Shown: positions 1 through 8,723, numbered from the stretch's first letter. The stretch: DNA of 64,000 nt from Dyella jiangningensis (GCF_003264855.1 NZ_NFZS01000001.1:1736001-1800000); one strand, 5' to 3'. Notes: generated from the sequence alone by a model not told the origin. A program made the numbers and translations.

Positions 1-574
1 GCAAATGTGTGCACGGCGTGATGTTGCGCGGGTCTTCCATCATGTAGGTGAGCAGCTGGCGGAAGTAGCCGGTATAGGCTTCGTCCAGCTCGGCGTCGTC
101 CTTCCATACCTGGTAGGCGTGCTCGGCGTCGCGGTCGCGGTAGGCGACCAGCACGTCGCGCACTTCCTGCGCGGCTAGTTCGGCGAGATAGCCCAGGCCG
201 CTGGTCGGGCTCACCGGCGCCACCATCGACAGCGGAATGGAACGCTTGGCCACGTTGGCGGCGTAGTCGCCGATACGCTCGATATCGGCCGCGATGCGCA
301 GGGCCGCGAACACGTTGCGCAGGTCGCCGGCGATCGGCGCGCGCAGCGCCAGCAGGCGGACCACGTCGTGGCTGATTTCCTGCTCCAGCAGGTCGATGGC
401 GTCGTCGTTGTTGACCACGTGCTGGGCGGCGCGCTCGTCGCGGCGGTCGATCACGTCGATGGCCGCTTCCAGCTGGCTCACCGCAAGCTCGCCCATGCGA
501 ACGATTTCGCCGGTGAGGCGGGTCAGCTCGTCGTCGTAGCTCTTGATGATGTGTTCTTTGCTGCTGCCGCTCAT
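1..574 (-). CDS. phoU: PhoU, phosphate-signalling regulator (partial, 3' end beyond window)
   Basis: Reading leftward from an ATG at 572-574 the protein begins MSGSSKEHIIKSYDDEL and stays open to the window edge (about 191 residues seen; family members are about 230-240). The two visible helical repeats carry PhoU-type signatures such as the stretch RNVFAALRIAADIERIGDYA around residues 80-105. PhoU connects the Pst transporter to the PhoR kinase, keeps the Pho regulon off when phosphate is plentiful, and acts at the inner face of the membrane. It is the last gene of the pst cluster and lies 86 bp after pstB. A C+T-rich/G+A-rich hairpin repeat sits in that gap. An AGGG about nine bases upstream is a plausible ribosome site. 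The identification is secure; the C-terminus is simply not in the window. Confidence 0.93.
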   Translation of the reverse strand, partial: MSGSSKEHIIKSYDDELTRLTGEIVRMGELAVSQLEAAIDVIDRRDERAAQHVVNNDDAIDLLEQEISHDVVRLLALRAPIAGDLRNVFAALRIAADIERIGDYAANVAKRSIPLSMVAPVSPTSGLGYLAELAAQEVRDVLVAYRDRDAEHAYQVWKDDAELDEAYTGYFRQLLTYMMEDPRNITPCTHL

Positions 575-610
575 GGGGTATTCCCTATCAGTGGAGGGTG
601 AGGCGGCGTG

Positions 611-650
611 GCCCCTCACCCCAACCCTCTCCCCGGACGGGAGAGGGAGT
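611..650. repeat. CCCTCACCCC-type hairpin repeat between pstB and phoU
   Basis: A C+T-rich arm (CCCTCTCCCC) is followed two bases later by its G+A-rich complement (GGGAGAGGG type), preceded by CCCCTCACCCCAA. The same element recurs near 16674, 16868, 26578, 55470 and 55590. It may be a dispersed intergenic hairpin that modulates readthrough into phoU; this role is inferred. Confidence 0.7.
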
Positions 651-660
651 GGCGTTCTGG

Positions 661-1476
661 TTAGCCGAAGCGGCCGGTAATGTAGTCTTCCGTCTGCTTC
701 TTGCCCGGCTTGGTGAAGATCTGTTCGGTGCGGTCGAATTCGATCAGCTCGCCCAGGTACATGAAGGCGGTGAGGTCCGAACAGCGGGCCGCCTGCTGCA
801 TGTTGTGGGTGACGATGACGATGGTGTACTCGTTCTTGAGCTCTTCCACCAGTTGCTCGATGCGGCCGGTGGCGATCGGGTCCAGCGCCGAGGTCGGCTC
901 GTCCAGCAGCAGCACTTCGGGTTTCAGTGCGATGCCGCGGGCGATACACAGGCGCTGCTGCTGGCCGCCGGAGAGGCCGAGCGCGCTCTGCTTGAGCTTG
1001 TCCTTCACCTCGTCCCACAGCGCGGCACTGCGCAGCGCCTGCTCGACGCGGATATCCATGTCGGCGCGCGAGAGCTTTTCGTGATGGCGGATGCCGTAGG
1101 CCACGTTCTCGAAGATGGTCATCGGGAACGGCGTCGGCTTCTGGAACACCATGCCGACCTTGCTGCGCAGGCGATTCATGGAATAGCTGGTGTCGAGGAT
1201 GTTCTCGCCGTCCAGCACGATCTCGCCCTTGGCTTCCAGCTTGGGGTAGATCGCATAGATGCGGTTGAAGATGCGCAGCAGGGTGGACTTGCCGCAGCCG
1301 GACGGGCCGATGATGGCCGTCACCTTCTTCTCCGGGATGTCCATGCTGATGCCTTTCAGCGCATGGAAGCCGTTGTAGTAGAAGTGCAGGTCGCGCACCT
1401 TGATCTTGGTGGGCGCGATGGGGGCAGGCGTGGCCGCGGACTGCGGGTGGATGCCGGCGGCGGCGGACTCAGTCAT
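661..1476 (-). CDS. pstB: Phosphate ABC transporter ATP-binding protein PstB
   Basis: This is the ATPase that powers phosphate import with PstC and PstA at the inner membrane. The start MTESAAAG is chosen because its ATG overlaps the pstA stop by 8 bp (ATGACTGA). That gives 271 residues; family members without the low-complexity N-terminus are about 257. Walker A (GPSGCGKST) is at residues 57-65, the Q-loop region lies near residue 100, the ABC signature LSGGQQQR follows, and Walker B ([12 protein letters not shown]) is intact. An in-frame upstream start (1515) would add 13 residues inside pstA and is unlikely. It is cotranscribed with pstSCA and probably phoU. Confidence 0.97.
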   Translation of the reverse strand: MTESAAAGIHPQSAATPAPIAPTKIKVRDLHFYYNGFHALKGISMDIPEKKVTAIIGPSGCGKSTLLRIFNRIYAIYPKLEAKGEIVLDGENILDTSYSMNRLRSKVGMVFQKPTPFPMTIFENVAYGIRHHEKLSRADMDIRVEQALRSAALWDEVKDKLKQSALGLSGGQQQRLCIARGIALKPEVLLLDEPTSALDPIATGRIEQLVEELKNEYTIVIVTHNMQQAARCSDLTAFMYLGELIEFDRTEQIFTKPGKKQTEDYITGRFG

Positions 1477-2344
1477 GGGACACCTTGGAGCGTGAAAGGA
1501 CCAGACGGGAAGCAAGGCTCAGCAGCAGCACGAACATGGTGAGCACGAACGCGCCGGCCCAGGCAATGGCGTGCATCGCTTCGCCCGGGTCGTTGGCGTA
1601 CTGATAGATCACCTGGGGCAGGCTGGACATCTTGTCCATCGGGTTGAAGGTCATGTAGTTGTTGCCGAACGCAGTGAACAGCAGCGGTGCGGTTTCGCCG
1701 CTGATGCGCGCGAGTGCGAGCAGCACGCCGGTGATGATGCCCGAGCGCGCCGAGCGCATCAGGATCTGCGTGGTGAGCTTCCATTGCGGAATGCCCAGCG
1801 ACAACGAGGCTTCGCGCAGCGTGGAAGGCACCAGACGCAGCATTTCATCGGTGGTGCGCACGATCACCGGCAGGGCGATCAGCGCCAGCGCCACGCCGCC
1901 GGCCAGGCCGGAGAAGGTGGTGTTGCCGGAAGTGAGCGCCGTGGTCGGCAGCACGATGATGGTGTAGACGAACAGGCCCAGCACGATCGACGGCGCCGAC
2001 AGCAGGATGTCGTTGAGGAAGCGGATCGATTCGCCCAGGCGCGTGCGGTTGGCGTACTCGGCCAGCCACGCGCCGGCCAGCACGCCGATCGGCGTGGCGA
2101 TGGCGATGCCGATGAAGTTGACGATCAGGCTGCCGACCATGGCGTTGGCCAGGCCGCCGTCCTCTCCATAGGCGGTGATCTTGGTGAACAGCTTCGGCGT
2201 CAGCGCGCCGATGCCCTGGCGCAGCGTTTCCCACAGGATCCACGCCAGGAAGATCAGGCCAAGCACGGTAGCCGCCGTGCTCAGCGTCAGCGCCAACGCG
2301 TTGGTGAAACGGCGGCGCAGGTAAAGGCTGGAGTTGCCGGCCAT
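1469..2344 (-). CDS. pstA: Phosphate ABC transporter permease PstA
   Basis: This is one of the two membrane channel subunits of the high-affinity phosphate importer. It has 291 residues with about six hydrophobic segments. The cytoplasmic permease motif that docks PstB is visible as [20 protein letters not shown] around residues 165-185. The start codon shares one base with the pstC stop (TGATG), and the 3' end overlaps pstB by 8 bp, so the three genes are translationally coupled. Length and order (S-C-A-B-phoU) match canonical pst operons. Confidence 0.96.
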   Translation of the reverse strand: MAGNSSLYLRRRFTNALALTLSTAATVLGLIFLAWILWETLRQGIGALTPKLFTKITAYGEDGGLANAMVGSLIVNFIGIAIATPIGVLAGAWLAEYANRTRLGESIRFLNDILLSAPSIVLGLFVYTIIVLPTTALTSGNTTFSGLAGGVALALIALPVIVRTTDEMLRLVPSTLREASLSLGIPQWKLTTQILMRSARSGIITGVLLALARISGETAPLLFTAFGNNYMTFNPMDKMSSLPQVIYQYANDPGEAMHAIAWAGAFVLTMFVLLLSLASRLVLSRSKVSHD

Positions 2345-3363
2345 CAGCGACCCTCCTTGTGGGCGAGCTGGCGCAGCATCCAGCGCGCGATCAGCAGCAC
2401 GATGAAGGTCACCACGAACAGCAGGAAGGCCAGCGCCATCAGCGTGGACTTCTGCAGGCCCGCGGCTTCGCTGAACTGGTTGGCGATGGTCGAGGCGATC
2501 GACGCGCCCGGATCAAGGATGGACGCGGAGAACTGCATGGCGTTGCCGAGTACGAAGGTCACCGCCATCGTCTCGCCCAGCGCGCGGCCGAGGCCGAGGA
2601 AGATGCCGCCGATCACCGCCGAACGCGTGTAGGGCAGCACGATGTCCCAGGAGACTTCCCAGGTGCTGGAACCCAGCGCATACGCCGACTCCTTCAGGCG
2701 CGTGGGCACGGTCTGGAACACTTCGCGCATCACCGAGGAAATGAACGGGATGATCATCACCGCCAGCACGATGCCCGCGGTGAGCACGCTGGCGCCGAAC
2801 GGATAATCGCTGCCGAACAGCTTGCCGATGAAGGGCACGTGCGCGGCCACCCACGACAGCTTGCCATCGTCGGGCTTGTTGCCCAGGTAGTTGGTGAGCC
2901 AGGGCTTGATGTGGTCGGCGAAGAAGGGCGCGAAGATGAAGAGGCCCCACATGCCGTAGATGATCGAAGGAATGCCGGCGAGCAGTTCGATGGCCGAGGC
3001 CACCGGCGTGCGCAGCCAGGTCGGCGCCACTTCGGAGAGATAGAGCGCCACGCCGAAGCTGATCGGCACGGCGATGATCAGGGCGATCACCGAAGTGGCG
3101 ATGGTGCCGTAGACGGGAACGAGCGCGCCGTAGGTATCCGAACCCGGATCCCACGCCGAACTGAACAGGAAATGCCAGCCGAAGGTGCCGAACGCATGAC
3201 GGCCGCCCCACAGCGTGGCGCCGGCGGCGCCGAGCAGGCTCGCCAGCACGAGCAGGGCGCAACCCTTGAGCAGCCAGGAGAACAGGCGGTCATGTCGCGC
3301 ATCGCGATGCGCGCGTTCCTCCTGGACCATGGTCGAGGCGACGGCGCCTACATTCGCTTGCAT
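2344..3363 (-). CDS. pstC: Phosphate ABC transporter permease PstC
   Basis: This is the second channel subunit of the Pst importer, 339 residues. It has an N-terminal hydrophilic stretch of about 25 residues, a first membrane span (LLKGCALLVLASLLGAAGA) and then the conserved permease core with TRLKESAYALGSSTWEVSWD, the loop that contacts PstB. ATG 3363 is preceded by AGGGA about ten bases upstream. An internal ATG (3327, MVQEERAHRD) is an alternative start. It is separated from pstS by about 186 bp containing stable hairpins, which probably set a lower dose of permease than of the periplasmic binding protein. Confidence 0.95.
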   Translation of the reverse strand: MQANVGAVASTMVQEERAHRDARHDRLFSWLLKGCALLVLASLLGAAGATLWGGRHAFGTFGWHFLFSSAWDPGSDTYGALVPVYGTIATSVIALIIAVPISFGVALYLSEVAPTWLRTPVASAIELLAGIPSIIYGMWGLFIFAPFFADHIKPWLTNYLGNKPDDGKLSWVAAHVPFIGKLFGSDYPFGASVLTAGIVLAVMIIPFISSVMREVFQTVPTRLKESAYALGSSTWEVSWDIVLPYTRSAVIGGIFLGLGRALGETMAVTFVLGNAMQFSASILDPGASIASTIANQFSEAAGLQKSTLMALAFLLFVVTFIVLLIARWMLRQLAHKEGR

Positions 3364-3455
3364 GTGATTGCGATCCCTCTCGTGGCTGTCGGCCGGGCGA
3401 TGCAGGCCCAGCCGATCATTGACGATGCGCCGTTACGGGGCGCCTTTCAACAACA

Positions 3456-3481
3456 GGCCGCCCGAGGTGAGTCGGGCGGCC
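3456..3481 (-). terminator. Intra-operon stem-loop between pstS and pstC
   Basis: Perfect 10-bp stem (GGCCGCCCGA / TCGGGCGGCC) with a 6-base loop. Read in the operon direction it is followed by TGTTGTTG, not a strong U tract. A second 8-bp stem (GTCTCGCC/GGCGAGAC) lies at 3508-3541. Both fit a partial terminator or an RNA-stabilising 3' hairpin for pstS mRNA; the role is inferred. Confidence 0.6.
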
Positions 3482-3549
3482 GTGCCTTGCTTCAAGCCTG
3501 AGGGTAGGTCTCGCCCGTTGCCGTAGCATGACCGGCGAGACGTGACGCC

Positions 3550-4572
3550 TCAGTGCTTGTACTCGGTGCTCCAGTAAGCCTCGATCTTCTTGACCAGGCT
3601 GTCCGGCAGCGCGACGTAGTCGAGCGAAGCGGCGTCCTTCTGGCCGTTCTCGAGCGCCCACTTGAAGAACTCGAAGGCCACCTTGGTGTGCTCGGCGTTC
3701 TTCGGCTTCTTGTACATCACCACCCAGGTGGTCGCGGTGATCGGCCACGCCTGTGCACCCGGGGCGTTGGTCATGATCAGGTTGAAGTCCTTGGCGCTGG
3801 TCCAGTCGGCGGTGGCCGCGGCGGCGGCGAAGGCGTCGGCGCTCGGCGCGATGACCTGGCCGGCGGCGTTCTTCAGGTTCACCCAGCTGATCTTGTTCTT
3901 CACGGCATAGGCGTATTCGACGTAGCCGATCGAACCCTTGATCTGCTTGACGTACTGCGACACGCCTTCGTTGCCCTTGCCGCCCACGCCGGTCGGCCAG
4001 TCAACCGCGGTGCCGAACTTCACCTTGCTCGCCCATTCCGGGCTCACCTTCGAGAGGTAGTTGGTGAAGTTGAACGAAGTGCCCGAACCGTCCGAACGGT
4101 GCACGACGGTGATCTTGCCGGCCGGCAGGGCCAGACCGGCGTTCAGCGCGGCGATCTTGGGGTCGTTCCACTGGGTGATCTTGCCTAGGAAGATGTCGGC
4201 GAGCGTGGCGCCGTCCAGCTTGATCTGGCCGGCTTCGATGCCGTTGATGTTGACCACCGGCACGATGCCGCCGACCACGACCGGGAACTGGCCCAGGCCG
4301 AACTGCGCGAGGTCTTCAGCCTTGACCGGCGCGTCGGTCGCGCCGAAGTCGATGGTGCCTTCCTTGATCTGCGCTACGCCGGCGCCCGAGCCGACGGACT
4401 GGTAGTTGAGCTTGTTGCCGGTCTTTTCGGCATAGCCGGCGGACCACTTCGAGAGCACCGGGTAGACGAAGCTCGAGCCAGCGCCCGTGATGTCGGTGGC
4501 CTGCGCCGCCATGCCGAACATCGAGGCCGCGGCGAACACGGCGGTGGTGAGGTATTTGGTTGAGGTCAACAC
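3550..4572 (-). CDS. pstS: Periplasmic phosphate-binding protein PstS
   Basis: This protein captures phosphate in the periplasm and delivers it to PstCA. I place the start at GTG 4572, because AAAGGAG lies 5-6 bases upstream and the encoded N-terminus is a clean signal peptide (LTSTKYLTTAVFAAASMFGM, cut after AQA before TDITGAG). A TTG one codon on is the alternative. An ATG at 4644 would add 24 charged or proline-rich residues and is rejected. The mature protein shows the phosphate-site motifs TGAGSSFVYP, GSGAGVAQI, FGATDAP and RSDGSGTSFNF. Length is 340 residues, normal for the family. It is the first gene of the operon and a PhoB-box-like element lies about 90 bp upstream. Confidence 0.96.
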   Translation of the reverse strand: MLTSTKYLTTAVFAAASMFGMAAQATDITGAGSSFVYPVLSKWSAGYAEKTGNKLNYQSVGSGAGVAQIKEGTIDFGATDAPVKAEDLAQFGLGQFPVVVGGIVPVVNINGIEAGQIKLDGATLADIFLGKITQWNDPKIAALNAGLALPAGKITVVHRSDGSGTSFNFTNYLSKVSPEWASKVKFGTAVDWPTGVGGKGNEGVSQYVKQIKGSIGYVEYAYAVKNKISWVNLKNAAGQVIAPSADAFAAAAATADWTSAKDFNLIMTNAPGAQAWPITATTWVVMYKKPKNAEHTKVAFEFFKWALENGQKDAASLDYVALPDSLVKKIEAYWSTEYKH

Positions 4573-4659
4573 GGTGGCTCCTTTGAGCGATAAGGGTTCC
4601 GGGGGATTCCCGCCCGCCGCTATTTCATGCGTGCCGTGTTGCAATGAAATGAGTTCAAT

Positions 4660-4696
4660 GTTTCAGCGATATGACAATGCGCAGGTCTTGTCATAT
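4660..4696. promoter_or_regulatory. Candidate PhoB box(es) upstream of pstS, inside an inverted repeat
   Basis: On the minus strand 4677-4660 reads TTGTCATATCGCTGAAAC, which I count as about 13 of 18 matches to the enteric Pho box consensus CTGTCATAWAWCTGTCAY. The TTGTCATAT is mirrored on the plus strand at 4688-4696, making a perfect 9-bp inverted repeat (4669-4677 / 4688-4696, 10-bp spacer). Flanking CAGCG sequences are also mirrored, with a 2-base offset. The position about 90-105 bp upstream of the pstS start is right for PhoB activation. Confidence 0.6.
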
Positions 4697-4758
4697 GGCG
4701 CTGATAAAAAAGGGATTAAACCGGCCGTCCGCAACGGGCGGGTCCGCCGTCCCGATCT

Positions 4759-5418
4759 TTACAGGGACTCAACGCCGATCTGCTCCCGCTCGAACACCTC
4801 GAGCCGGCGCCAGCGGTTGATGATGGTGCAGAACAGCTCGGCCGTGCGCTCGGCGTCATAAATGGCCGAATGCGCCTCGCGCGTATCAAAAGGAATACCG
4901 GCGGCCTGCACGGCCTTGCTGAGCACCGTCTGGCCGAACGCCAGGCCGCTCAGGGTGACCGTGTCGAAGCAGCTGAAAGGATGGAACGGATTGCGCTTGT
5001 GGCCGACGCGGCGCACGGCAGCATTGAGAAAGCCCAGGTCGAAGGCCGCGTTGTGTCCCACCAGGATGGCGCGCTGGCAGTCCATGTCGCGCATGGCGTC
5101 GCGGATGGGCTTGAACACGTGATCGAGCGCCAGCCGCTCGTCGAGCGCGCCGCGCAGCGGGTTGTCCGGATCGATGCCGGTGATTTCCAGCGAGCGCGGA
5201 TCGATATTGGCGCCCGGGAAAGGCTGGACGTGCGCGGATACCGCCGGCGTGGGTTGCAGGTAGCCCTCTGGTGTCATGCGCAGCACCACGGCGGCGATCT
5301 CCAGCAGCGCGTCGCGCTCGGCGTCGAACCCGCCGGTTTCCACATCCACGATTACCGGCAGAAAGCCGCGGAACCGCTCGGCCATGCGGCCGGCCATGCT
5401 GTTGCAGAGGTTTTCCAT
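4759..5418 (-). CDS. rnt: Ribonuclease T (3'-5' exoribonuclease, tRNA end turnover)
   Basis: RNase T trims the 3' ends of tRNA and other stable RNAs and works as a homodimer in the cytoplasm. The DEDDh catalytic set is visible: D25 and E27 in DVETGGFD, D127 in [10 protein letters not shown], and H183 and D188 in HSAIYDAE. Starting at MENLCNSM (ATG 5418) gives 219 residues, matching the usual 205-225. The longer open frame to 5529 adds a low-complexity arginine/proline stretch and crosses the Pho box of the porin, so it is rejected. The ribosome site is weak. The gene lies between pstS and the divergent porin and need not be functionally linked to phosphate. Confidence 0.92.
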   Translation of the reverse strand: MENLCNSMAGRMAERFRGFLPVIVDVETGGFDAERDALLEIAAVVLRMTPEGYLQPTPAVSAHVQPFPGANIDPRSLEITGIDPDNPLRGALDERLALDHVFKPIRDAMRDMDCQRAILVGHNAAFDLGFLNAAVRRVGHKRNPFHPFSCFDTVTLSGLAFGQTVLSKAVQAAGIPFDTREAHSAIYDAERTAELFCTIINRWRRLEVFEREQIGVESL

Positions 5419-5522
5419 CGCCAAAGCATAGCAGCCACGGCCGGGTGGACGTCGCTGCGGGCCGCCCGTACGGCGCTCGTTAGGCCGCCGTTGGCGGTCT
5501 CGGCCGGACCGGTGTCTTGGTT

Positions 5523-5540
5523 CTGTCACATAACGTGCAT
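5523..5540 (+). promoter_or_regulatory. Candidate PhoB box upstream of the porin gene
   Basis: The 18-mer CTGTCACATAACGTGCAT matches CTGTCATAWAWCTGTCAY at about 14 of 18 positions by my count, in the orientation reading into the porin, whose ATG lies 108 bp downstream. It is the better of the two Pho-box-like sites in the window. It suggests that the porin is phosphate-starvation induced together with pstS. Confidence 0.55.
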
Positions 5541-5647
5541 GTAACGGTAAAGACGCAGCCGCATCCTGCGCTCCGATCGTGCTTGGACGGCCGGAGATCG
5601 AAAAGGGGGCGGTCCAGGTGGTTCCTACCTACATGCGGAGAATATCC

Positions 5648-7285
5648 ATGCGTTCCAAGTTGCTCGCGGTAGCTGTTGCTGCCGGTTTGGGCGTTACCAG
5701 CTTCCACGTCATGGCCGATCCGGCCCAGGCGAAGTCGACCTCGAAGACCACGCAGTCCTCGCAGTCCGCTGAAATCGAAGCGCTGAAGGCCCAGTTGCAG
5801 GCCCTGCAGGCGAAGGTGGTCGAGCTGGAGCAGCGTACGGACGCCCAGTCTGACATCAACGTGTCCACCGGCCAGGCCGTGGAGCAGGTGCAGAAGCAGG
5901 TTGCCGCGACCGACACGCAGATGAAGAAGTCGGCCGACAAGATCGCCTACAAGGGCGTGAACATCACGCTCGGTGGCTTCCTGGCGGCTGAAACGATCTA
6001 CCGTTCGGCCCAGGAAGGCGCGGACATCGCTTCCAACTACAGTGCGATTCCGTACAAGAACGTGCAGACCCAGCACATGTCCGAGTTCCGCATGAGCGCT
6101 CGCCAGAGCCGCCTGTCGGCCCTCGCGCAGGGTGACGTGAACCCGAACACGCATCTGGCCGGCTACATCGAAATGGATTTCCTGGGCGGCGCCCAGACCG
6201 CGAACTCGAACGAGTCCAACTCGTTCAATCCGCGCATGCGCAACGTCTACATGACGGCCGACTGGGACAACGAAGGCCTGCACCTGCTGGCCGGTCAGAA
6301 CTGGTCGCTGCTGACGCTCAACGCCAAGGGCATCACCCCGCGCACCGAGCTGACCCCGCCGCAGATCGACGCACAGTACCTCCCGGGCTTCACCTGGGCG
6401 CGTCAGGCGCAGATCCGCCTGGTCAAGGATTGGGACAAGAAGTACTGGCTGGGCGTCTCGATCGAGAACCCGCAGACCACGTTCTACTCCAGCCCGAACC
6501 AGGCCAACTCGCCGGTGCAGCAGACGGCTTACAACATCGGTGCGGGCTCGGGCTTCGACTCGGCCAACACGCTGTCGCTGAACCATATCCCCGACGTGAT
6601 CGTGAAGTTTGCCGCCGATCCGGGTTACGGCCATTACGAAGTGTTCGGCCTGGGCCGCGCCTTCTACAACCGCTACGCCGTCAACGGTTCGTACAAGAAT
6701 CATGACACCTACGGCGGTGGCTGGGGCATCGGCGCGATCCTGCCGCTCATCGACAAGACCCTGGATTGGCAGATCTCGGGCATGTCTGGCAAGGGCATCG
6801 GCCGCTACGGCAGCACCCAGCTGCCCGACGTGACCTTCTCGCCCAGCGGCAACCTGGCTCCGATCAAGGAGAACATGATCCTCACCGGTCTGACCTGGCA
6901 CGCCAACCCGGACATCGACGTCTACCTGTTCGGCGGCCGCGAGTCGACCAGCAAGAAGGACTTCATTGCTTCGAACAAGGGCGCCCTCGTGCAGCTCGGT
7001 TACGGCAACCCGGCCTACAACAACAGCGGTTGCGACACCACCGGTGCCGCTGCTGCCACCTGCGTGGGCAATGCCAAGGACATCTGGCAGGGCACCGCCG
7101 GCTTCTGGTGGAAGTTCTACCAGGGCAAGTTCGGCAAGATGCAGTTCGGTGCGCAGTACTCGCATACCGAGAAGGAAGCGTTCGCCGGCCAGGGTTTCGT
7201 CAACGGCGTGCTGACCAACGGTGCCGCTTCGCCGAAGGCCAAGGAAGACATGTTCTTCACCTCCTTCCGCTACTACCCGTTCTAA
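5648..7285 (+). CDS. Outer-membrane porin with N-terminal coiled coil (DcaP/OprP-like), possibly phosphate-regulated
   Basis: A GGAG eight bases before ATG 5648 fixes the start (545 residues). The signal peptide is MRSKLLAVAVAAGLGVTSFH followed by VMA and then DPAQA. Residues about 40-80 form a heptad-rich coiled coil (IEALKAQLQALQAKVVELEQ), then a beta-rich barrel ending in aromatic-terminated FTSFRYYPF, the usual C-terminal beta signal. This layout resembles trimeric DcaP-type porins; several polyphosphate porins near xanthomonad pst genes share the setting. Transport specificity cannot be read from sequence. The neighbouring Pho box and the pst operon make phosphate or polyphosphate the leading guess. 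A strong rho-independent terminator follows. Confidence 0.82.
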   Translation: MRSKLLAVAVAAGLGVTSFHVMADPAQAKSTSKTTQSSQSAEIEALKAQLQALQAKVVELEQRTDAQSDINVSTGQAVEQVQKQVAATDTQMKKSADKIAYKGVNITLGGFLAAETIYRSAQEGADIASNYSAIPYKNVQTQHMSEFRMSARQSRLSALAQGDVNPNTHLAGYIEMDFLGGAQTANSNESNSFNPRMRNVYMTADWDNEGLHLLAGQNWSLLTLNAKGITPRTELTPPQIDAQYLPGFTWARQAQIRLVKDWDKKYWLGVSIENPQTTFYSSPNQANSPVQQTAYNIGAGSGFDSANTLSLNHIPDVIVKFAADPGYGHYEVFGLGRAFYNRYAVNGSYKNHDTYGGGWGIGAILPLIDKTLDWQISGMSGKGIGRYGSTQLPDVTFSPSGNLAPIKENMILTGLTWHANPDIDVYLFGGRESTSKKDFIASNKGALVQLGYGNPAYNNSGCDTTGAAAATCVGNAKDIWQGTAGFWWKFYQGKFGKMQFGAQYSHTEKEAFAGQGFVNGVLTNGAASPKAKEDMFFTSFRYYPF

Positions 7286-7326
7286 GCGCTACGACTATCG
7301 CAAGGGAGTTCGACCCAAGGATGGAG

Positions 7327-7358
7327 AAACGGCGGGCCTTGCCCGCCGTTTCTTTTTC
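7327..7358 (+). terminator. Rho-independent terminator of the porin gene
   Basis: Perfect 11-bp stem AAACGGCGGGC / GCCCGCCGTTT with a CTT loop, followed by TCTTTTTCTT. It starts 42 bases after the porin stop. Confidence 0.9.
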
Positions 7359-7469
7359 TTCCGCGCATGCGATGGATGGCTAAACGTTTCCTGAGTTCGC
7401 GCACGAGATTTGTCATCACGTCATCGCAAACACTTGCGATGCATGACTGCTTTCCGATAGTTTGGACGC

Positions 7470-7820
7470 ATGACCTCGCGTCGCCTCTCGTCCCCTTTTG
7501 CCGCATGGCTGGCCTACGTGTTCAGCGTTTTGCTGCTGATCGGCGTGCCCGTGCGTCCGCTGCCCGCGTCGACGCCGATGCAGGCGGGCGAGAAGAGTGC
7601 GCTCGTCGTCGCGATGGCCGATGACGTGCACGACGATGCCGATTCGTCCGGGCCGTGCTCGCTCGACGACAACACCAGCGGTGGGATGGACGATATTCTC
7701 CATCCGTTCGATACCGCGCATCTTTGGGCTCCCATGCCGGTCGGTCCTCCGCTGGCCGGTGCCCACGACGTGGGGCCGCACGCTCCATCCCGGCTGCTGC
7801 GCCCGCCTGAAGTGGCCTGA
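7470..7820 (+). CDS. Small secreted hypothetical protein, acidic/His-containing
   Basis: 116 residues from ATG 7470. It has an N-terminal hydrophobic signal-type segment (FAAWLAYVFSVLLLIGVPV), then a hydrophilic region rich in Asp, with DDVHDDAD, a single cysteine (SGPCSLDD) and several His. The C-terminus is RLLRPPEVA. I do not recognise a family. Such short Asp/His proteins are often found near metal-handling genes, and the next genes encode a zinc enzyme (carbonic anhydrase) and a transporter, but the link is only positional (206-base gap). The ribosome site is weak (TTTGGA). Confidence 0.55.
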   Translation: MTSRRLSSPFAAWLAYVFSVLLLIGVPVRPLPASTPMQAGEKSALVVAMADDVHDDADSSGPCSLDDNTSGGMDDILHPFDTAHLWAPMPVGPPLAGAHDVGPHAPSRLLRPPEVA

Positions 7821-8025
7821 CCGACGCTGCCGTTCCTGTGACGGACCTGCACGGATCTTCTTCGTGCATGACACATCGGCGTCTTCTTTCCTGAGTCGTT
7901 GATTGCTGCGCGCCGCGTGCGCCTGCGGCTCGTCACGGCCATTCCAACCATCCAAGTCTTTCGGTGCCGCGTCGGCGCATGCCGCGCCGTGGGCATCGCC
8001 ACCGGTTTTTGCCTGGAGTTTTCGC

Positions 8026-8709
8026 ATGAAGCGTTTGATCGAAGGTTTCGAACAGTTCCGCAACGATGTTTTCCCCGCCCAGCGCGAGGTGTTCCGCAAG
8101 CTGGCTGGCGGTCAGAATCCCAGCATGATGTTCATCACCTGCGCCGATTCGCGCGTGATGCCCGAGATGATGTTTTCCACGCAGCCCGGCGAGCTGTTCG
8201 TCTATCGCAACATCGGCAACATCGTGCCGCCGTATGCTCAGCACGTGAGCGGCGTGGTCGCGGCGATCGAGTACGCGGTGAAGGTGCTCAAGGTCAGCCA
8301 TATCGTGATCTGCGGGCATTCCGATTGCGGCGCGATGAAGGCGCTGCAATACCCCGAGCTGGTGCAGGACATGCCATCGGTGGCGGCGTGGATGAAGCAT
8401 GCGGACGTGGCGCGCTACGTCGTCGAACAGAACGGTCCCGATCTGCAGGGGCCTGAAGGCCTGCGCTGCCTCACCGAGGAAAACGTGGTGGGACAGCTCG
8501 AGCACCTGCGTACCTTGCCGGCCGTGGCGGCCGCGCTGGCGAGCGGTCAGCTGAGCATCCATGGCTGGGTGTACGACATCGCGCATGCGGAGCTGAAAGC
8601 ATTCGATGCGCAACGAGGCTGTTTCGTCGCGATCGAGCCCGGCGAGGGCAGGGTGCCCGAGGCCACGCCGCATGCGCGCTTCTCGATGCCCACGGCATCG
8701 GCTGCTTGA
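8026..8709 (+). CDS. Beta-class carbonic anhydrase
   Basis: This enzyme interconverts CO2 and bicarbonate in the cytoplasm. Zinc ligands C39 and D41 (with R43) are in ITCADSR, and H98 and C101 in ICGHSDCGAM, the complete beta-class set. The start is fixed at ATG 8026 by GGAG eight bases upstream and by the N-terminus MKRLIEGFEQFRNDVFPAQR, typical of CynT/Can-type enzymes. It has 227 residues, a normal length. The following SulP gene starts 14-15 bases after the stop, so the two are probably cotranscribed, pairing bicarbonate transport with hydration. Confidence 0.95.
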   Translation: MKRLIEGFEQFRNDVFPAQREVFRKLAGGQNPSMMFITCADSRVMPEMMFSTQPGELFVYRNIGNIVPPYAQHVSGVVAAIEYAVKVLKVSHIVICGHSDCGAMKALQYPELVQDMPSVAAWMKHADVARYVVEQNGPDLQGPEGLRCLTEENVVGQLEHLRTLPAVAAALASGQLSIHGWVYDIAHAELKAFDAQRGCFVAIEPGEGRVPEATPHARFSMPTASAA

Positions 8710-8723
8710 GGAATGCCGTCGTG

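Noticed and set aside
4573-4644. Upstream ATG start for pstS
   Set aside because: Adds 24 residues before the signal peptide; the AAAGGAG site and signal peptide favour the GTG at 4572.
5480-7165. 561-residue minus-strand frame opposite the porin
   Set aside because: Porin has signal peptide, ribosome site, terminator and C-terminal barrel signal; the opposite frame has none.
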